Shown: positions 17,067 through 25,827 of the stretch, one piece after another
Layout of the letters: every line of letters starts with the position of its first letter
Position numbering within the stretch: position 1 is the stretch's first letter
DNA from: Bacteroidales bacterium
GTDB lineage: Bacteria; Bacteroidota; Bacteroidia; Bacteroidales; WCHB1-69
Direction: 5' to 3'
DNA length: 59,198 bases
Assembly: GCA_024400835.1 (NCBI GenBank)
Contig: JAKSMC010000020.1
Location: 1 to 59,198, forward strand
Notes under the pieces: model-generated
What the model was told of the DNA's origin: nothing
What the model saw: the letters and a program-made list of their open reading frames with translations, nothing else
The model's database searches: none
Translations under genes and position numbers: made by a program

Positions 17067-20000
17067 TTACCCCGCAATCACTCCGTGCAGCTTCTCCACA
17101 TACCTTTTTACATCCATAGTATGAGGACCGAAGACTTGCAGCCACTCGTATTGCGAGAAGGGTTCGTCGGCGAAGGTCTCGGTTGTAATGTCTCCGTTCT
17201 GGCAGACATAGTCCAATATGCTCTTGAGGTACTCTTCCTGCATGGTGGTCAGTGTGCTGCCTTCCAAAAGTTCGGTGAACTGCTGCAACGCCACGCTCCG
17301 GTCTATGCCTATGGTGGAACGAATGAAGGCGGCGATGTTGCCTCCGTATAGCTTGTACTTGTCCTTGCTCAGGTAGGTGTGCTTGTAGTCCTCCTTCGTG
17401 CCCAGCTCCTGCCAGAATATACGCTCCAACTCCCTAATGTCGTTGTTGGTGAGCGGCTGCAACTTGAATATCTTCTGCAGGACCTCGTTGTTGTCGGTGT
17501 TCTCGGCAAGGTACTCCAGGACCTTCTGCTTGTACGTCATCGACGGCAGCAGCTTGCCCGCAGTGGCTTCCGTGCCGGCCACCAAGTCGTCGATATCTAT
17601 TATGAATGTCTTCTTCTCTATGCCCGTCAGATACTGGATAAGGTCGCGGAGCTCCTTGCGGACAGTCTCCAGCGATTGCAGCGTTGCCGTTTCCCAGAAA
17701 GCCGTCGTCTGCACCTTGCGAATGGTGTCCATTTTCTGCTTCACCTGCGGAATGGTCGCCTTCCTCTGCAAGGCTTCCGCAACAACGACAACCTTCTGTT
17801 TGGCCTTTTCTCCGTTCACGGTGTCGTCCACCAGGGAGAGTTGCAGTTCCAGCATGAGGAAGTCGAACTTCTTGGCCATCTCGTCCTCCATAGGGTGCGG
17901 AAGCAGCGGCGATACGCTGTCCTTCAGTCGCATGGCTTCCAAATCGGGAACGTAAGTCCAACTGTCTTTGTTCTTGTACTTGGAGATAATGTCCCATTGC
18001 ATACGGACGGCAATGCGGTTGTCGCTCAGAGCCCCCACTTCGTCCATCAGTATGGACTTCAACTCATCGTGAAGCCGCTTGGCATTCGGGTCCTCCTGGT
18101 ATTCGAGGCGCTGTAAAATGACGGCAATGTCCAAGCGTATGTTGAAGAGGCGCTCGGTCAGCGACTGCATGCGCTGGGTGTTCACCCCCTCGGGGTTCAT
18201 TTCAAAGAAGTCGAAGTTGCCGCACCAGTCGAATATGTAGAAGCACTCCTTGTTCTTGCCGGGGCCGAACAGGTCATCGCAGAGACGTGTGCCGCGGCCT
18301 ATCATTTGCGCGAACTTGATTTTGGATTTCACGGCCTTGAAGAATACGAGGTTCAGCGCGTCGGGCACATCAATGCCGGTGTCGAGCATATCGACGGAGA
18401 CGGCGATGCGTATCTGCTTCTTGGCTTCGGCCTCCGAACTGGAGAAGTTGTCTATGAGGTTCTGCCCGTACTTGACGGAGTTGTCAATGAGGACGCAGAA
18501 GTCCGGATTGGGGCCGTACTCCGGATAGAGTTTGTAGAAGCGTTCCACTATTCTTTCGGCGTGCTTATGGTTGAAGGCGAAGATAATGCTCTTGCCTATG
18601 AGGTCGTTGTCGTGTACCTTCAGACCGTTCTCCATAAGGTCCTGGAGCACCTTGTCTATGGTGTCGTCGTTGTAGAGGTACTTGAATATCTCGCTGCCGC
18701 TGATGTCACGGCTGTATTCAGATTTCGGGTCGAGGGCCTTGGTCAGTTTCTCATATCTCCACACCTCCTCCAACTGCGCCTTCTCCTGGCTGGTGAGGTC
18801 GCTGTATTTGATACCGTCGGACATGATCTTGCTCTCGCGTCTGAGAACGTTGTAGCTGACCAGAAATCCGTCCTCTACGGCCTCAGTTAGCTCGTAGGCG
18901 AAGTTTGGCTCTCCCTGTTCCAGATCAAACAACTGGTAGGTGCTCCTATCGACTTCGTCCCTTGGGGTCGCGGTCAGTCCCATGAGCAGCGCATCGAAGT
19001 AGCTGAATATGGAGCCGTACTTCCCGAAGACGCTGCGGTGCGCCTCGTCAATGATTATCAGATCGAAGCGGCCGACGGAGAACTCCTTCACATCGCCGTC
19101 GATATAGTTGATCATGGTCTGGTAGGTGGAGAACATTATGCGGGCATTCATGTCGGGGTGTTCGTCATCGGAGAGCACGCAGACGGAAGCGGAAGGCAGC
19201 AGCTTCACGAAGCTCTTCTTGGCCTGGCTGACAAGGGCGGTTCTGTCAGCGAGGAACAGCACGTTCTTCACCCAGTTGTTGCGCATAAGCAGTTCCACCA
19301 GGGAAACGCTGACGCGGGTCTTGCCGGTGCCCGTTGCCATAACCAGGAGCGCGCGGCGATGATTGGCGTTGAAGTGCTCGCAAACGGCGTGCACGGCCCT
19401 TATCTGGTATTCGCGGCCCGCTATGTCCCTGTTGACGTTCAAGTCCCGAATGGCAGCCCGACTGCGTTTCTGAATGAGCAGTTCCAGGTCTTTCTCCGTA
19501 TGGAAGCTGTATATGGTTCTTGGCGGATAGGTTCCGTCGATAACCCAAGTCTTAAAGCCGTTGGTGTAGTAAATGACTGGACGAACACCGTACTGGCTTT
19601 CCAAGCAGTCGGCATAGAGTTCGGCCTGGTTCTTTCCTACGGTCGGTTCCACGGAGGTCTTCTTGGCCTCCACCACAGCAAGGGGCCTGCCGTTGGCACC
19701 AAACAGAACGTAGTCGGCAAAGCCGATACCTACGGAGTTTGGCATACCCTGAAGTTCCACTTCAATACAGGCCTTAGACGGCATTATGGCACCTTCTTTC
19801 TCCATCACATCCCAACCTGCCTCCGACAGCATAAGGTCTATGAAGTGACGGCGGGTTTCCGCCTCTGACAAATATTGGGGAGCCTTCGCATTGAAGGGCT
19901 TCTCCAACTTGTCGGTATATTTCTGAGAAACTTCAGCTTGGGGCTGGACGTTGGCACTCTGGACAAGGCGGAGTCCTGGGTTGGCAGGTATCAGCGACCT

Positions 20001-20408
20001 GTCGAATGCCGGGAAGGTGTCAATGACTTCGAGCTGGACGAGGACGGAGCCGACAATCCTATGGAGGTTGAGCAGCGAGAAGAAGGACTCCTTGCGGGTG
20101 ACCTTCTGCTGATTAGGGTGTGCGGAGCGATTGCCGACCTTGCGGATGTAGTGCATGCTCCTCATAAGGTCCTCGCTGTTGATATAGTAGCGGAAGCCCT
20201 CGTCATCCATGAGAGACATTAGAGACGATCTTTCCGGTATATCAACGCCTTTGGCCTGGTAGAAGAAGCGCACCAGGTATTCGAGGGCCATGCGGGCGTT
20301 TAAGGCAGACTTCTCTGGTTCCGCCAATTGATTGACTTCAGCTTCGTGGCAGTAGCCGTATAATGGATGAAAATCCGGGATGTTTTCCAGGAAATCAAAA
20401 TTGGTCAT
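17067..20408 (-). CDS. hsdR: Type I restriction endonuclease subunit R
   Basis: 1113 residues from ATG 20408; an in-frame TTG at 20426 is less likely. An N-terminal DUF4145-like helical domain (about 1-140) precedes the HsdR_N nuclease domain with ADYVLFG and VVEAKKT near 235-250. The SF2 translocase has Walker A ATGTGKTR near 359, DEAH in IIIDEAHRS near 452, GLTATP, and the late motif FAQMIGRGTRL. The C-terminal helical domain binds the methylase. It is the ATP-driven translocase and cleavage subunit. It is the last gene of the minus-strand operon and is separated from hsdS by two accessory genes. It is GC-richer than those two genes. Confidence 0.95.
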   Translation of the reverse strand: MTNFDFLENIPDFHPLYGYCHEAEVNQLAEPEKSALNARMALEYLVRFFYQAKGVDIPERSSLMSLMDDEGFRYYINSEDLMRSMHYIRKVGNRSAHPNQQKVTRKESFFSLLNLHRIVGSVLVQLEVIDTFPAFDRSLIPANPGLRLVQSANVQPQAEVSQKYTDKLEKPFNAKAPQYLSEAETRRHFIDLMLSEAGWDVMEKEGAIMPSKACIEVELQGMPNSVGIGFADYVLFGANGRPLAVVEAKKTSVEPTVGKNQAELYADCLESQYGVRPVIYYTNGFKTWVIDGTYPPRTIYSFHTEKDLELLIQKRSRAAIRDLNVNRDIAGREYQIRAVHAVCEHFNANHRRALLVMATGTGKTRVSVSLVELLMRNNWVKNVLFLADRTALVSQAKKSFVKLLPSASVCVLSDDEHPDMNARIMFSTYQTMINYIDGDVKEFSVGRFDLIIIDEAHRSVFGKYGSIFSYFDALLMGLTATPRDEVDRSTYQLFDLEQGEPNFAYELTEAVEDGFLVSYNVLRRESKIMSDGIKYSDLTSQEKAQLEEVWRYEKLTKALDPKSEYSRDISGSEIFKYLYNDDTIDKVLQDLMENGLKVHDNDLIGKSIIFAFNHKHAERIVERFYKLYPEYGPNPDFCVLIDNSVKYGQNLIDNFSSSEAEAKKQIRIAVSVDMLDTGIDVPDALNLVFFKAVKSKIKFAQMIGRGTRLCDDLFGPGKNKECFYIFDWCGNFDFFEMNPEGVNTQRMQSLTERLFNIRLDIAVILQRLEYQEDPNAKRLHDELKSILMDEVGALSDNRIAVRMQWDIISKYKNKDSWTYVPDLEAMRLKDSVSPLLPHPMEDEMAKKFDFLMLELQLSLVDDTVNGEKAKQKVVVVAEALQRKATIPQVKQKMDTIRKVQTTAFWETATLQSLETVRKELRDLIQYLTGIEKKTFIIDIDDLVAGTEATAGKLLPSMTYKQKVLEYLAENTDNNEVLQKIFKLQPLTNNDIRELERIFWQELGTKEDYKHTYLSKDKYKLYGGNIAAFIRSTIGIDRSVALQQFTELLEGSTLTTMQEEYLKSILDYVCQNGDITTETFADEPFSQYEWLQVFGPHTMDVKRYVEKLHGVIAG

Positions 20409-20458
20409 AATGGGTTGTTTTGGCAAAATATATGGTAAAAATAATAAAGATTTCTATG

Positions 20459-20872
20459 TTATACCAAATTGGTTAATAATCGGTGAAAAGAATGATAATC
20501 CATATATGTATTTTTAATGGATGATAACTTTGATTTTATCACGGTACGGGTTGATAATTCACCCAAATAATATTCAGATGCTCTTTCTATATTTTGTGCG
20601 AGATCAATTTTGTAATACTTTTTTATAGTTTGCAAATCCGCCCATGTAAATTTGTCAGCTTCCTTTACACGACAAATTACTTCAATAATCTTGTAATATG
20701 GATTAAGTTCTTTGCATTGCTTTGCAAGAGACAAAATGGTTTGCATTAAAGGATAGTCATTTAGCAATGAATATGAGAATCCATCCTCCATCCAAGTAAC
20801 GTTTGCAAATTGTCTTAGTTCGTCTTCTGACAATTTATATTCTTGGCAATAATCAATGGTAGATTCAAGCAT
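20459..20872 (-). CDS. Small unknown protein in restriction operon
   Basis: 137 residues, AT-rich, no recognised family. It is predicted soluble and mainly helical, with charged and aromatic stretches (YCQEYKLSEDELRQFANVTW, LMQTILSLAKQC). It starts 40 bp after the YobI-like gene stops and ends 50 bp before the hsdR ATG, in the same orientation. It therefore probably belongs with the YobI-like NTPase as a two-gene insert in the hsd operon. Its role could be partner or inhibitor of the NTPase; this is inference from position only. Confidence 0.6.
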   Translation of the reverse strand: MLESTIDYCQEYKLSEDELRQFANVTWMEDGFSYSLLNDYPLMQTILSLAKQCKELNPYYKIIEVICRVKEADKFTWADLQTIKKYYKIDLAQNIERASEYYLGELSTRTVIKSKLSSIKNTYMDYHSFHRLLTNLV

Positions 20873-20912
20873 AGAATTGTGTATTTATAAAAAACATTCA
20901 AAATATTTCCTA

Positions 20913-23900
20913 TCAACTACGTTTGTGATTAACTTTTATACGGTTATCTTCCTCAGAAAATGAACTGATAAGACCTAATTTTAACAATATCTCTATAAAG
21001 CGTTTTTCGTAATCGTTGTTAGGAACATAGGTAACATGTGAACTAGTATCTGTCAAATGATTATAGGGATTCCCAAGTTGATCAAGAAAATCTTCAACCT
21101 CATCTTTTATTAATTCATGGTAGTTGTTGAACAATTTAATTCGAGCGTCTTGCGAAATAGCAGAACTCGTCATCGCATCAGCCAGAATGTCATTGTTTAC
21201 GACCACTTTATTCTGAACAACCTGTTCCATCAACTTGCTAAAGACAACATCATCTTCTTCAATTGTATCATTATTAATTGAATTAACGATTTGTTGTAGT
21301 TGATTGTTTTTGATTTTCGGGGTGCTTAAAACAAGTTTCAAATCATCCTTATCAAATTGCATTTCTAATAGTTTTGATTGAAATTCATCAAAATTTTGAA
21401 TCAAGAAATCAATATGTAATCCATTATAATTCTCTTTAATAAACATGTATGTATCAAGAGATGGGTCAAATAAATGATTGTCTATTAGCATCTGCACATT
21501 CTCTTTTGACAAATCTGTTGACATCGTTTTGTATTTCCACGGAATACAACGTATAAGCTTGGTATAAATCTCTTTCGGGAGTTTTTCCAGTGAAATTATT
21601 TCTGATGACAACTGTTCATAACTTTCCTTCTGCGGAACGGTATTTTGCGTCAACTGGTGAATATAAGAAGTATCATTTAGACAAGTTAATACGGCACCAT
21701 TCAGTCCTTTGTTTGCTATAGAAAATGCACGGATGTTTTCCCACGTAGGGGATACTTTCAGGTATAAAAATAGAAGGTCCCAATTTTTGGAATCCGAAAC
21801 ATTTTCAATATTTTGAATTTTCACGTTGACTTTTTCAACAACTTGCTCTTTCAAAGAGAACTCTAATTGGGTTGAATTAACCAGTTGAATAAAATATGAT
21901 TCATCCTCATCAGTACTGTTAAGCTTCAACCAAACATTTGATATATATTCATTCAAATGCTCATTCACATCATTAATGATAGCATTGTCATTTAATTGGC
22001 TCAAGTATGTGTAATTCTTATGAGCATACGCATTGACATCAAATTCACTTTGTGGAATGAGGGTCCTGATCACTTCGGGATTGAAATCAAACAACCTGTT
22101 TTGGCGAATGAATTGAAAATCTTCTTGAGATAGGTTGGTGTTCAAGGCCGTGAAACGAATATTTAGTGACTTTACGATTGTTAATATACGGGAGTGATCA
22201 ATGTTAGTCTTCAAAAAATTCGGATTATGGGCAATGATGCTTTCGTTCTGATCAAAAACTTGCACAATATCTTTTAGGTTGGCATACTTTAGAATAAAAT
22301 GGAAATATTGTTCCTTGATTTGCTGATCTTGGATCTGTGAATTTACAAAATGCCAAATATTTGGCCAATTAGCACACAGTTTTTCAAAGAGAACAGCAGG
22401 ATTGGAACATACTGTAATGTACGTGTTAAGAAATTCAATAGAAAAGTTGGATTCGTTTGCCAGTTGTTTCACAAACATTTCCGTTGCTTTCGTTTTGGAT
22501 TTCTCCTTTATAAGATAATTGGCTAAATCATAGTTGAGGGTAGCAGGGCGTTCAAAATTATAGAAGTCCAATTTTTTATACACGTTTTCAACTTGGTTCA
22601 ACGAATAATCATACGAATTTTGAATACCTCTTTTTACATTGATTAAGAATATTCCGTCGCTACGGGAAAGACTTCCTTCGTGGAAAATAGAGATATAATC
22701 ATAATAATTCTCGTTGATATAGCCATTTCCAATGAAAACATCTATGATAGCTTCTTGCGAATAATCAGTTTGCTTTTCATCTGTTTGAGAAGACCAAAGT
22801 TCACTTAAGCTCTTTTTGTACAACGAATCTCTTTTCTCTTCCAATTCACGGATTTGTTTTTCAAAAGCATCTATTGAATTTTTATCTTGAATTGCCTGTA
22901 ATCTTTGAGAATATGTTTGCGTTGAATCAACCTCTTTTTCTATTTTGTTAAAGTCGAAAGAAAAATCAAGTTCATTAATTCGATTATAGTAGTTTGAATC
23001 TTGTCTCTTATATCGTATGCGTTTCGCGTTTATAATATTCTGAAAAATTTCATCATTGGCACATTGGGTAATTGAAACATCATTTTTATCATATACGAAA
23101 GTTACAAATCCATTTTTGATCTGATCGACTATTTTACTGATATAAAGTATTCTTAATTCTTTAATATCCTTTTGCCATTGCTTTTCTGCTTCATCTATTC
23201 TTTTCTTGCATTGATCAATTTGTTGATTATAATGTTGTATATCTTTTGTTATCAGATCACTTTTCTTACGAATAGCATCATATAGTTTTCCCTTGTTTTC
23301 TGCTAAATCTGTAAAATCTTTGGGGTAAAGATTTTTATATGTGATAATGGACAACAATCTGTTTTTTTCAAGGTTTTGGTCTTTATTGATTTTTTTAGAA
23401 TAAATGTGGTATTCATTGATGATATTATATAACAGACGCATATCATTGACAAAAAGGGAAATGTTATCAATGCAGTCTTCTGTTATGTGATTATTCCCAT
23501 CAAGGCCGATTTCATTTGATAGGCACTTGCGTAATATCTCTCCTGAATTAGAATAGTTGATGATGGGAATGACAGGAAGAATAAAATCAAAAAATTTTGT
23601 TCTGTCCTTGTCTGCAAAAACTTCGTCTTTGAGTGCGTATATAAAGGTGATTTTTCTATTGATCTTTTTACAATTGTTAATCAACCGGTTCATTTCTCTG
23701 AGTTTTACAAAGATTTCCGTCTGTTCAAATCGGTCTAAGTCTTCAATAATCACAACATTATATTTTGTTGCTTCAAAGAAATAAATAATCTCATCAATAT
23801 GGCTATTGAGAATGGATTTGTCAATTTTCTGGTCAATCTCTATTTCAGCAGTTTTGATGTTGAGTTTCTTTATTGAGATACCTATCAGCACTCTTGCTGT

Positions 23901-24569
23901 TTTATAGATAATGCCCGCTATCATTATAAAACAACATGAGAAAGCAACATAAGGAAACCAATTCCAATTCTTCCCCAAATGTGTTGTGTCGTATGCAATG
24001 AGCAATTTGAGAAAGTTCGGTAAAAACAGATACAGAACTGAAACAAAAAACAATATTACGCTGACTGTAAACAATATAAGTTTCCAACGTGGCTGTCTCT
24101 TAATCTTTTTAAATTTTGAATCAGGAATGGAACAGTCTTTTTCGTGGTAAAATAATTGTTGAAGAATGCTTATCTCTATCAATCGTTGTAGATGAGAATT
24201 GGATGATGTTGTTTCTGTGTTATTAATTGTTTCCTCTTCCTCTCTTTGAATATTACCATTTTCAAAATTCTTATTTTCTGAACAATCTCGAAAAGATGCC
24301 AGCGACAAGGTGATTGTCTTATACTTTTTGCTTTTAAAGAAGCTTTTGATAACGCTACTCTTACCTGAACCGTATGGCCCGGTAACAGCAATATTGGTGA
24401 CGCTTTCTTGACTTAAAGCATATTCCAATGCGTCTTCGTACACTTCGCCATTTTCAACATTATCAATAGGGGTCAGTGTATGAAAAGGAGAATCTTTTTG
24501 AGTGTATTTATTATTTCCTCTCTTGAAAAAGGATTTTATTTTATTCCAAATATTTACTATTATTTCCAT
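20913..24569 (-). CDS. YobI-like membrane-associated P-loop NTPase
   Basis: 1218 residues. The N-terminus matches the YobI-P-loop (KAP-like STAND) pattern: the entry motif FHTLTPIDNVENGEVYEDALEYAL, Walker A GPYGSGKSS (64-72), and Walker B NVVIIEDLDRF (271-281). Two transmembrane hairpin segments (about 163-187 and 205-231) lie between the Walker motifs, as in KAP NTPases. A coiled coil (about 430-475) precedes a long helical repeat-like C-terminal region. KAP/YobI proteins are found in phage-defence and conflict loci. Here the gene sits 12 bp after hsdS within a type I restriction operon. It is AT-rich compared with hsdR and hsdM, which suggests separate acquisition. Confidence 0.75.
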   Translation of the reverse strand: MEIIVNIWNKIKSFFKRGNNKYTQKDSPFHTLTPIDNVENGEVYEDALEYALSQESVTNIAVTGPYGSGKSSVIKSFFKSKKYKTITLSLASFRDCSENKNFENGNIQREEEETINNTETTSSNSHLQRLIEISILQQLFYHEKDCSIPDSKFKKIKRQPRWKLILFTVSVILFFVSVLYLFLPNFLKLLIAYDTTHLGKNWNWFPYVAFSCCFIMIAGIIYKTARVLIGISIKKLNIKTAEIEIDQKIDKSILNSHIDEIIYFFEATKYNVVIIEDLDRFEQTEIFVKLREMNRLINNCKKINRKITFIYALKDEVFADKDRTKFFDFILPVIPIINYSNSGEILRKCLSNEIGLDGNNHITEDCIDNISLFVNDMRLLYNIINEYHIYSKKINKDQNLEKNRLLSIITYKNLYPKDFTDLAENKGKLYDAIRKKSDLITKDIQHYNQQIDQCKKRIDEAEKQWQKDIKELRILYISKIVDQIKNGFVTFVYDKNDVSITQCANDEIFQNIINAKRIRYKRQDSNYYNRINELDFSFDFNKIEKEVDSTQTYSQRLQAIQDKNSIDAFEKQIRELEEKRDSLYKKSLSELWSSQTDEKQTDYSQEAIIDVFIGNGYINENYYDYISIFHEGSLSRSDGIFLINVKRGIQNSYDYSLNQVENVYKKLDFYNFERPATLNYDLANYLIKEKSKTKATEMFVKQLANESNFSIEFLNTYITVCSNPAVLFEKLCANWPNIWHFVNSQIQDQQIKEQYFHFILKYANLKDIVQVFDQNESIIAHNPNFLKTNIDHSRILTIVKSLNIRFTALNTNLSQEDFQFIRQNRLFDFNPEVIRTLIPQSEFDVNAYAHKNYTYLSQLNDNAIINDVNEHLNEYISNVWLKLNSTDEDESYFIQLVNSTQLEFSLKEQVVEKVNVKIQNIENVSDSKNWDLLFLYLKVSPTWENIRAFSIANKGLNGAVLTCLNDTSYIHQLTQNTVPQKESYEQLSSEIISLEKLPKEIYTKLIRCIPWKYKTMSTDLSKENVQMLIDNHLFDPSLDTYMFIKENYNGLHIDFLIQNFDEFQSKLLEMQFDKDDLKLVLSTPKIKNNQLQQIVNSINNDTIEEDDVVFSKLMEQVVQNKVVVNNDILADAMTSSAISQDARIKLFNNYHELIKDEVEDFLDQLGNPYNHLTDTSSHVTYVPNNDYEKRFIEILLKLGLISSFSEEDNRIKVNHKRS

Positions 24570-24581
24570 GGCCGATGTTTT

Positions 24582-25682
24582 TTATCCGAAGTATTTGTCC
24601 ATAGTGGCATTGAACAGCGTTTCTACCTCCTTGATACTTGCGTTTATTAATTCCTTCTGCTTCTCTATCGCCTCAATCTTTTGGGCAAAGGATTGTTGGA
24701 GGGAGAGAGGGGGAATAGGTATTTCTAACTTTCTAATAGTACCAAGTGCTACAAACTTCTGCGTACCACCTTGGTTCTTTGATATAATGTGTTGAGCAAA
24801 TGAAGTACTACTCAATAGGGCTTGAATATAAATATTTGACACCAAACTGTCTTCAAGAAACTTTATTAGAGCTACATTTTTGATACAGAATCTGTAGCCT
24901 TCCATCTTTACAATTATCGGCTTCCCGATAGTCCCAATCATTGCCATTATGATATCTCCATCATCAACTTTCGACCTCTTATTGATGGCATCGTAATCTT
25001 CTTTGGTAATATAACTTACATTTGAATAATCAATTTTGCCATCTACAATGTTTTTGGATGTTATCAGGATATAATCACCGCCATCAATATACTTCGGACT
25101 ATCGTGTGTGCCGTCTCTGACATCACAAACAGTATTAAGTTCCTTCACTTCCCATCCTTTCTCATTTTCCACAGGATCGCCGAACATATCGTAGAATATG
25201 GACTGGGCGAGGGTGTCGAGTTCCTTCAGCTGCTGGCGCTTCTTGTCCAGCATCTCGTTCAGCGTATCCAACTCGGCAACGATAGCGCGCTGGGTGGGGA
25301 GAGGAGGGACGGGGATGGGAATTTTCAACAAGTCAGATTTCACAAGACTTGGTATGGTGACGCTTTTGTCATATCGGTTAAAGTCAATACTTTTGCATAC
25401 ATAATATACGAACTTGCAATCAATACCTTCTTTGGGTTGAATACCAAACGCAGTATCCACATTCCAAAACTTTTCTTTGACAAAGATAGGTCTATTGATC
25501 GTACCTTTTCTTCCTATTATAGTTGTTCCCTCGTTGCATAAATAGTCTTTTGCATAGCCCATAATACCACCGCTACCCATAATCGGATATGAACCATCAA
25601 GAGATTCAACATTCCGCTGATTCTTTCCGTTGATTATATCGCATACTTCCCCTAATTTCTTATATTCCCAATCGTGTTTCAT
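24582..25682 (-). CDS. hsdS: Type I restriction specificity subunit S
   Basis: 366 residues with two target-recognition domains. TRD1 (about 1-135) begins WEYKKLGEVCDIINGK and ends IPIPVPPLPTQRAIV. A central conserved helix follows (LDTLNEMLDKKRQQLKELDTLAQSIFYDMFGDP). TRD2 (about 175-330) begins WEVKELNTVCDVRDGT and ends IPIPPLSLQQSFAQKI, and a C-terminal helix closes the protein. It sets DNA sequence specificity for the HsdM/HsdR complex. It is a little short of the usual 400 or more residues but complete. No recombinase gene or second hsdS was found to shuffle the TRDs. Confidence 0.95.
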   Translation of the reverse strand: MKHDWEYKKLGEVCDIINGKNQRNVESLDGSYPIMGSGGIMGYAKDYLCNEGTTIIGRKGTINRPIFVKEKFWNVDTAFGIQPKEGIDCKFVYYVCKSIDFNRYDKSVTIPSLVKSDLLKIPIPVPPLPTQRAIVAELDTLNEMLDKKRQQLKELDTLAQSIFYDMFGDPVENEKGWEVKELNTVCDVRDGTHDSPKYIDGGDYILITSKNIVDGKIDYSNVSYITKEDYDAINKRSKVDDGDIIMAMIGTIGKPIIVKMEGYRFCIKNVALIKFLEDSLVSNIYIQALLSSTSFAQHIISKNQGGTQKFVALGTIRKLEIPIPPLSLQQSFAQKIEAIEKQKELINASIKEVETLFNATMDKYFG

Positions 25683-25710
25683 ACTTCTTCCTCCTCTTTA
25701 TGCTGCATTT

Positions 25711-25746
25711 GGTATTTGGGCAGTGGCATCCTCCACTCTTAATACC
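25711..25746 (-). other. Stem-loop between hsdM and hsdS
   Basis: GGTATT (25711-25716) pairs with AATACC (25741-25746), and inside it AGTGG (25722-25726) pairs with CCACT (25733-25737). The structure lies in the 145-bp non-coding gap of the operon. It may influence mRNA stability or the ratio of HsdS to HsdM. Confidence 0.4.
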
Positions 25747-25770
25747 TTCAAGATATGAGACCAAGTGATT

Positions 25771-25792
25771 TTTTGCAAACGCGTTTGCAAAA
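25771..25792. promoter_or_regulatory. Perfect 22-bp palindrome between hsdM and hsdS
   Basis: Each half is TTTTGCAAACG, with no spacer. A CG-centred A/T-flanked palindrome of this type resembles LacI-family operators. It could equally form an RNA hairpin. It is placed 36 bp beyond the hsdM stop and about 90 bp before hsdS. Confidence 0.6.
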
Positions 25793-25827
25793 TTGAACAA
25801 TTAGATTTTCCTATAGTGTGCTTCATT

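Noticed and set aside
24582..25682. Phase-variable hsdS with inverted alternative copies
   Set aside because: No second hsdS fragment, no long inverted repeats, and no recombinase gene in the window.
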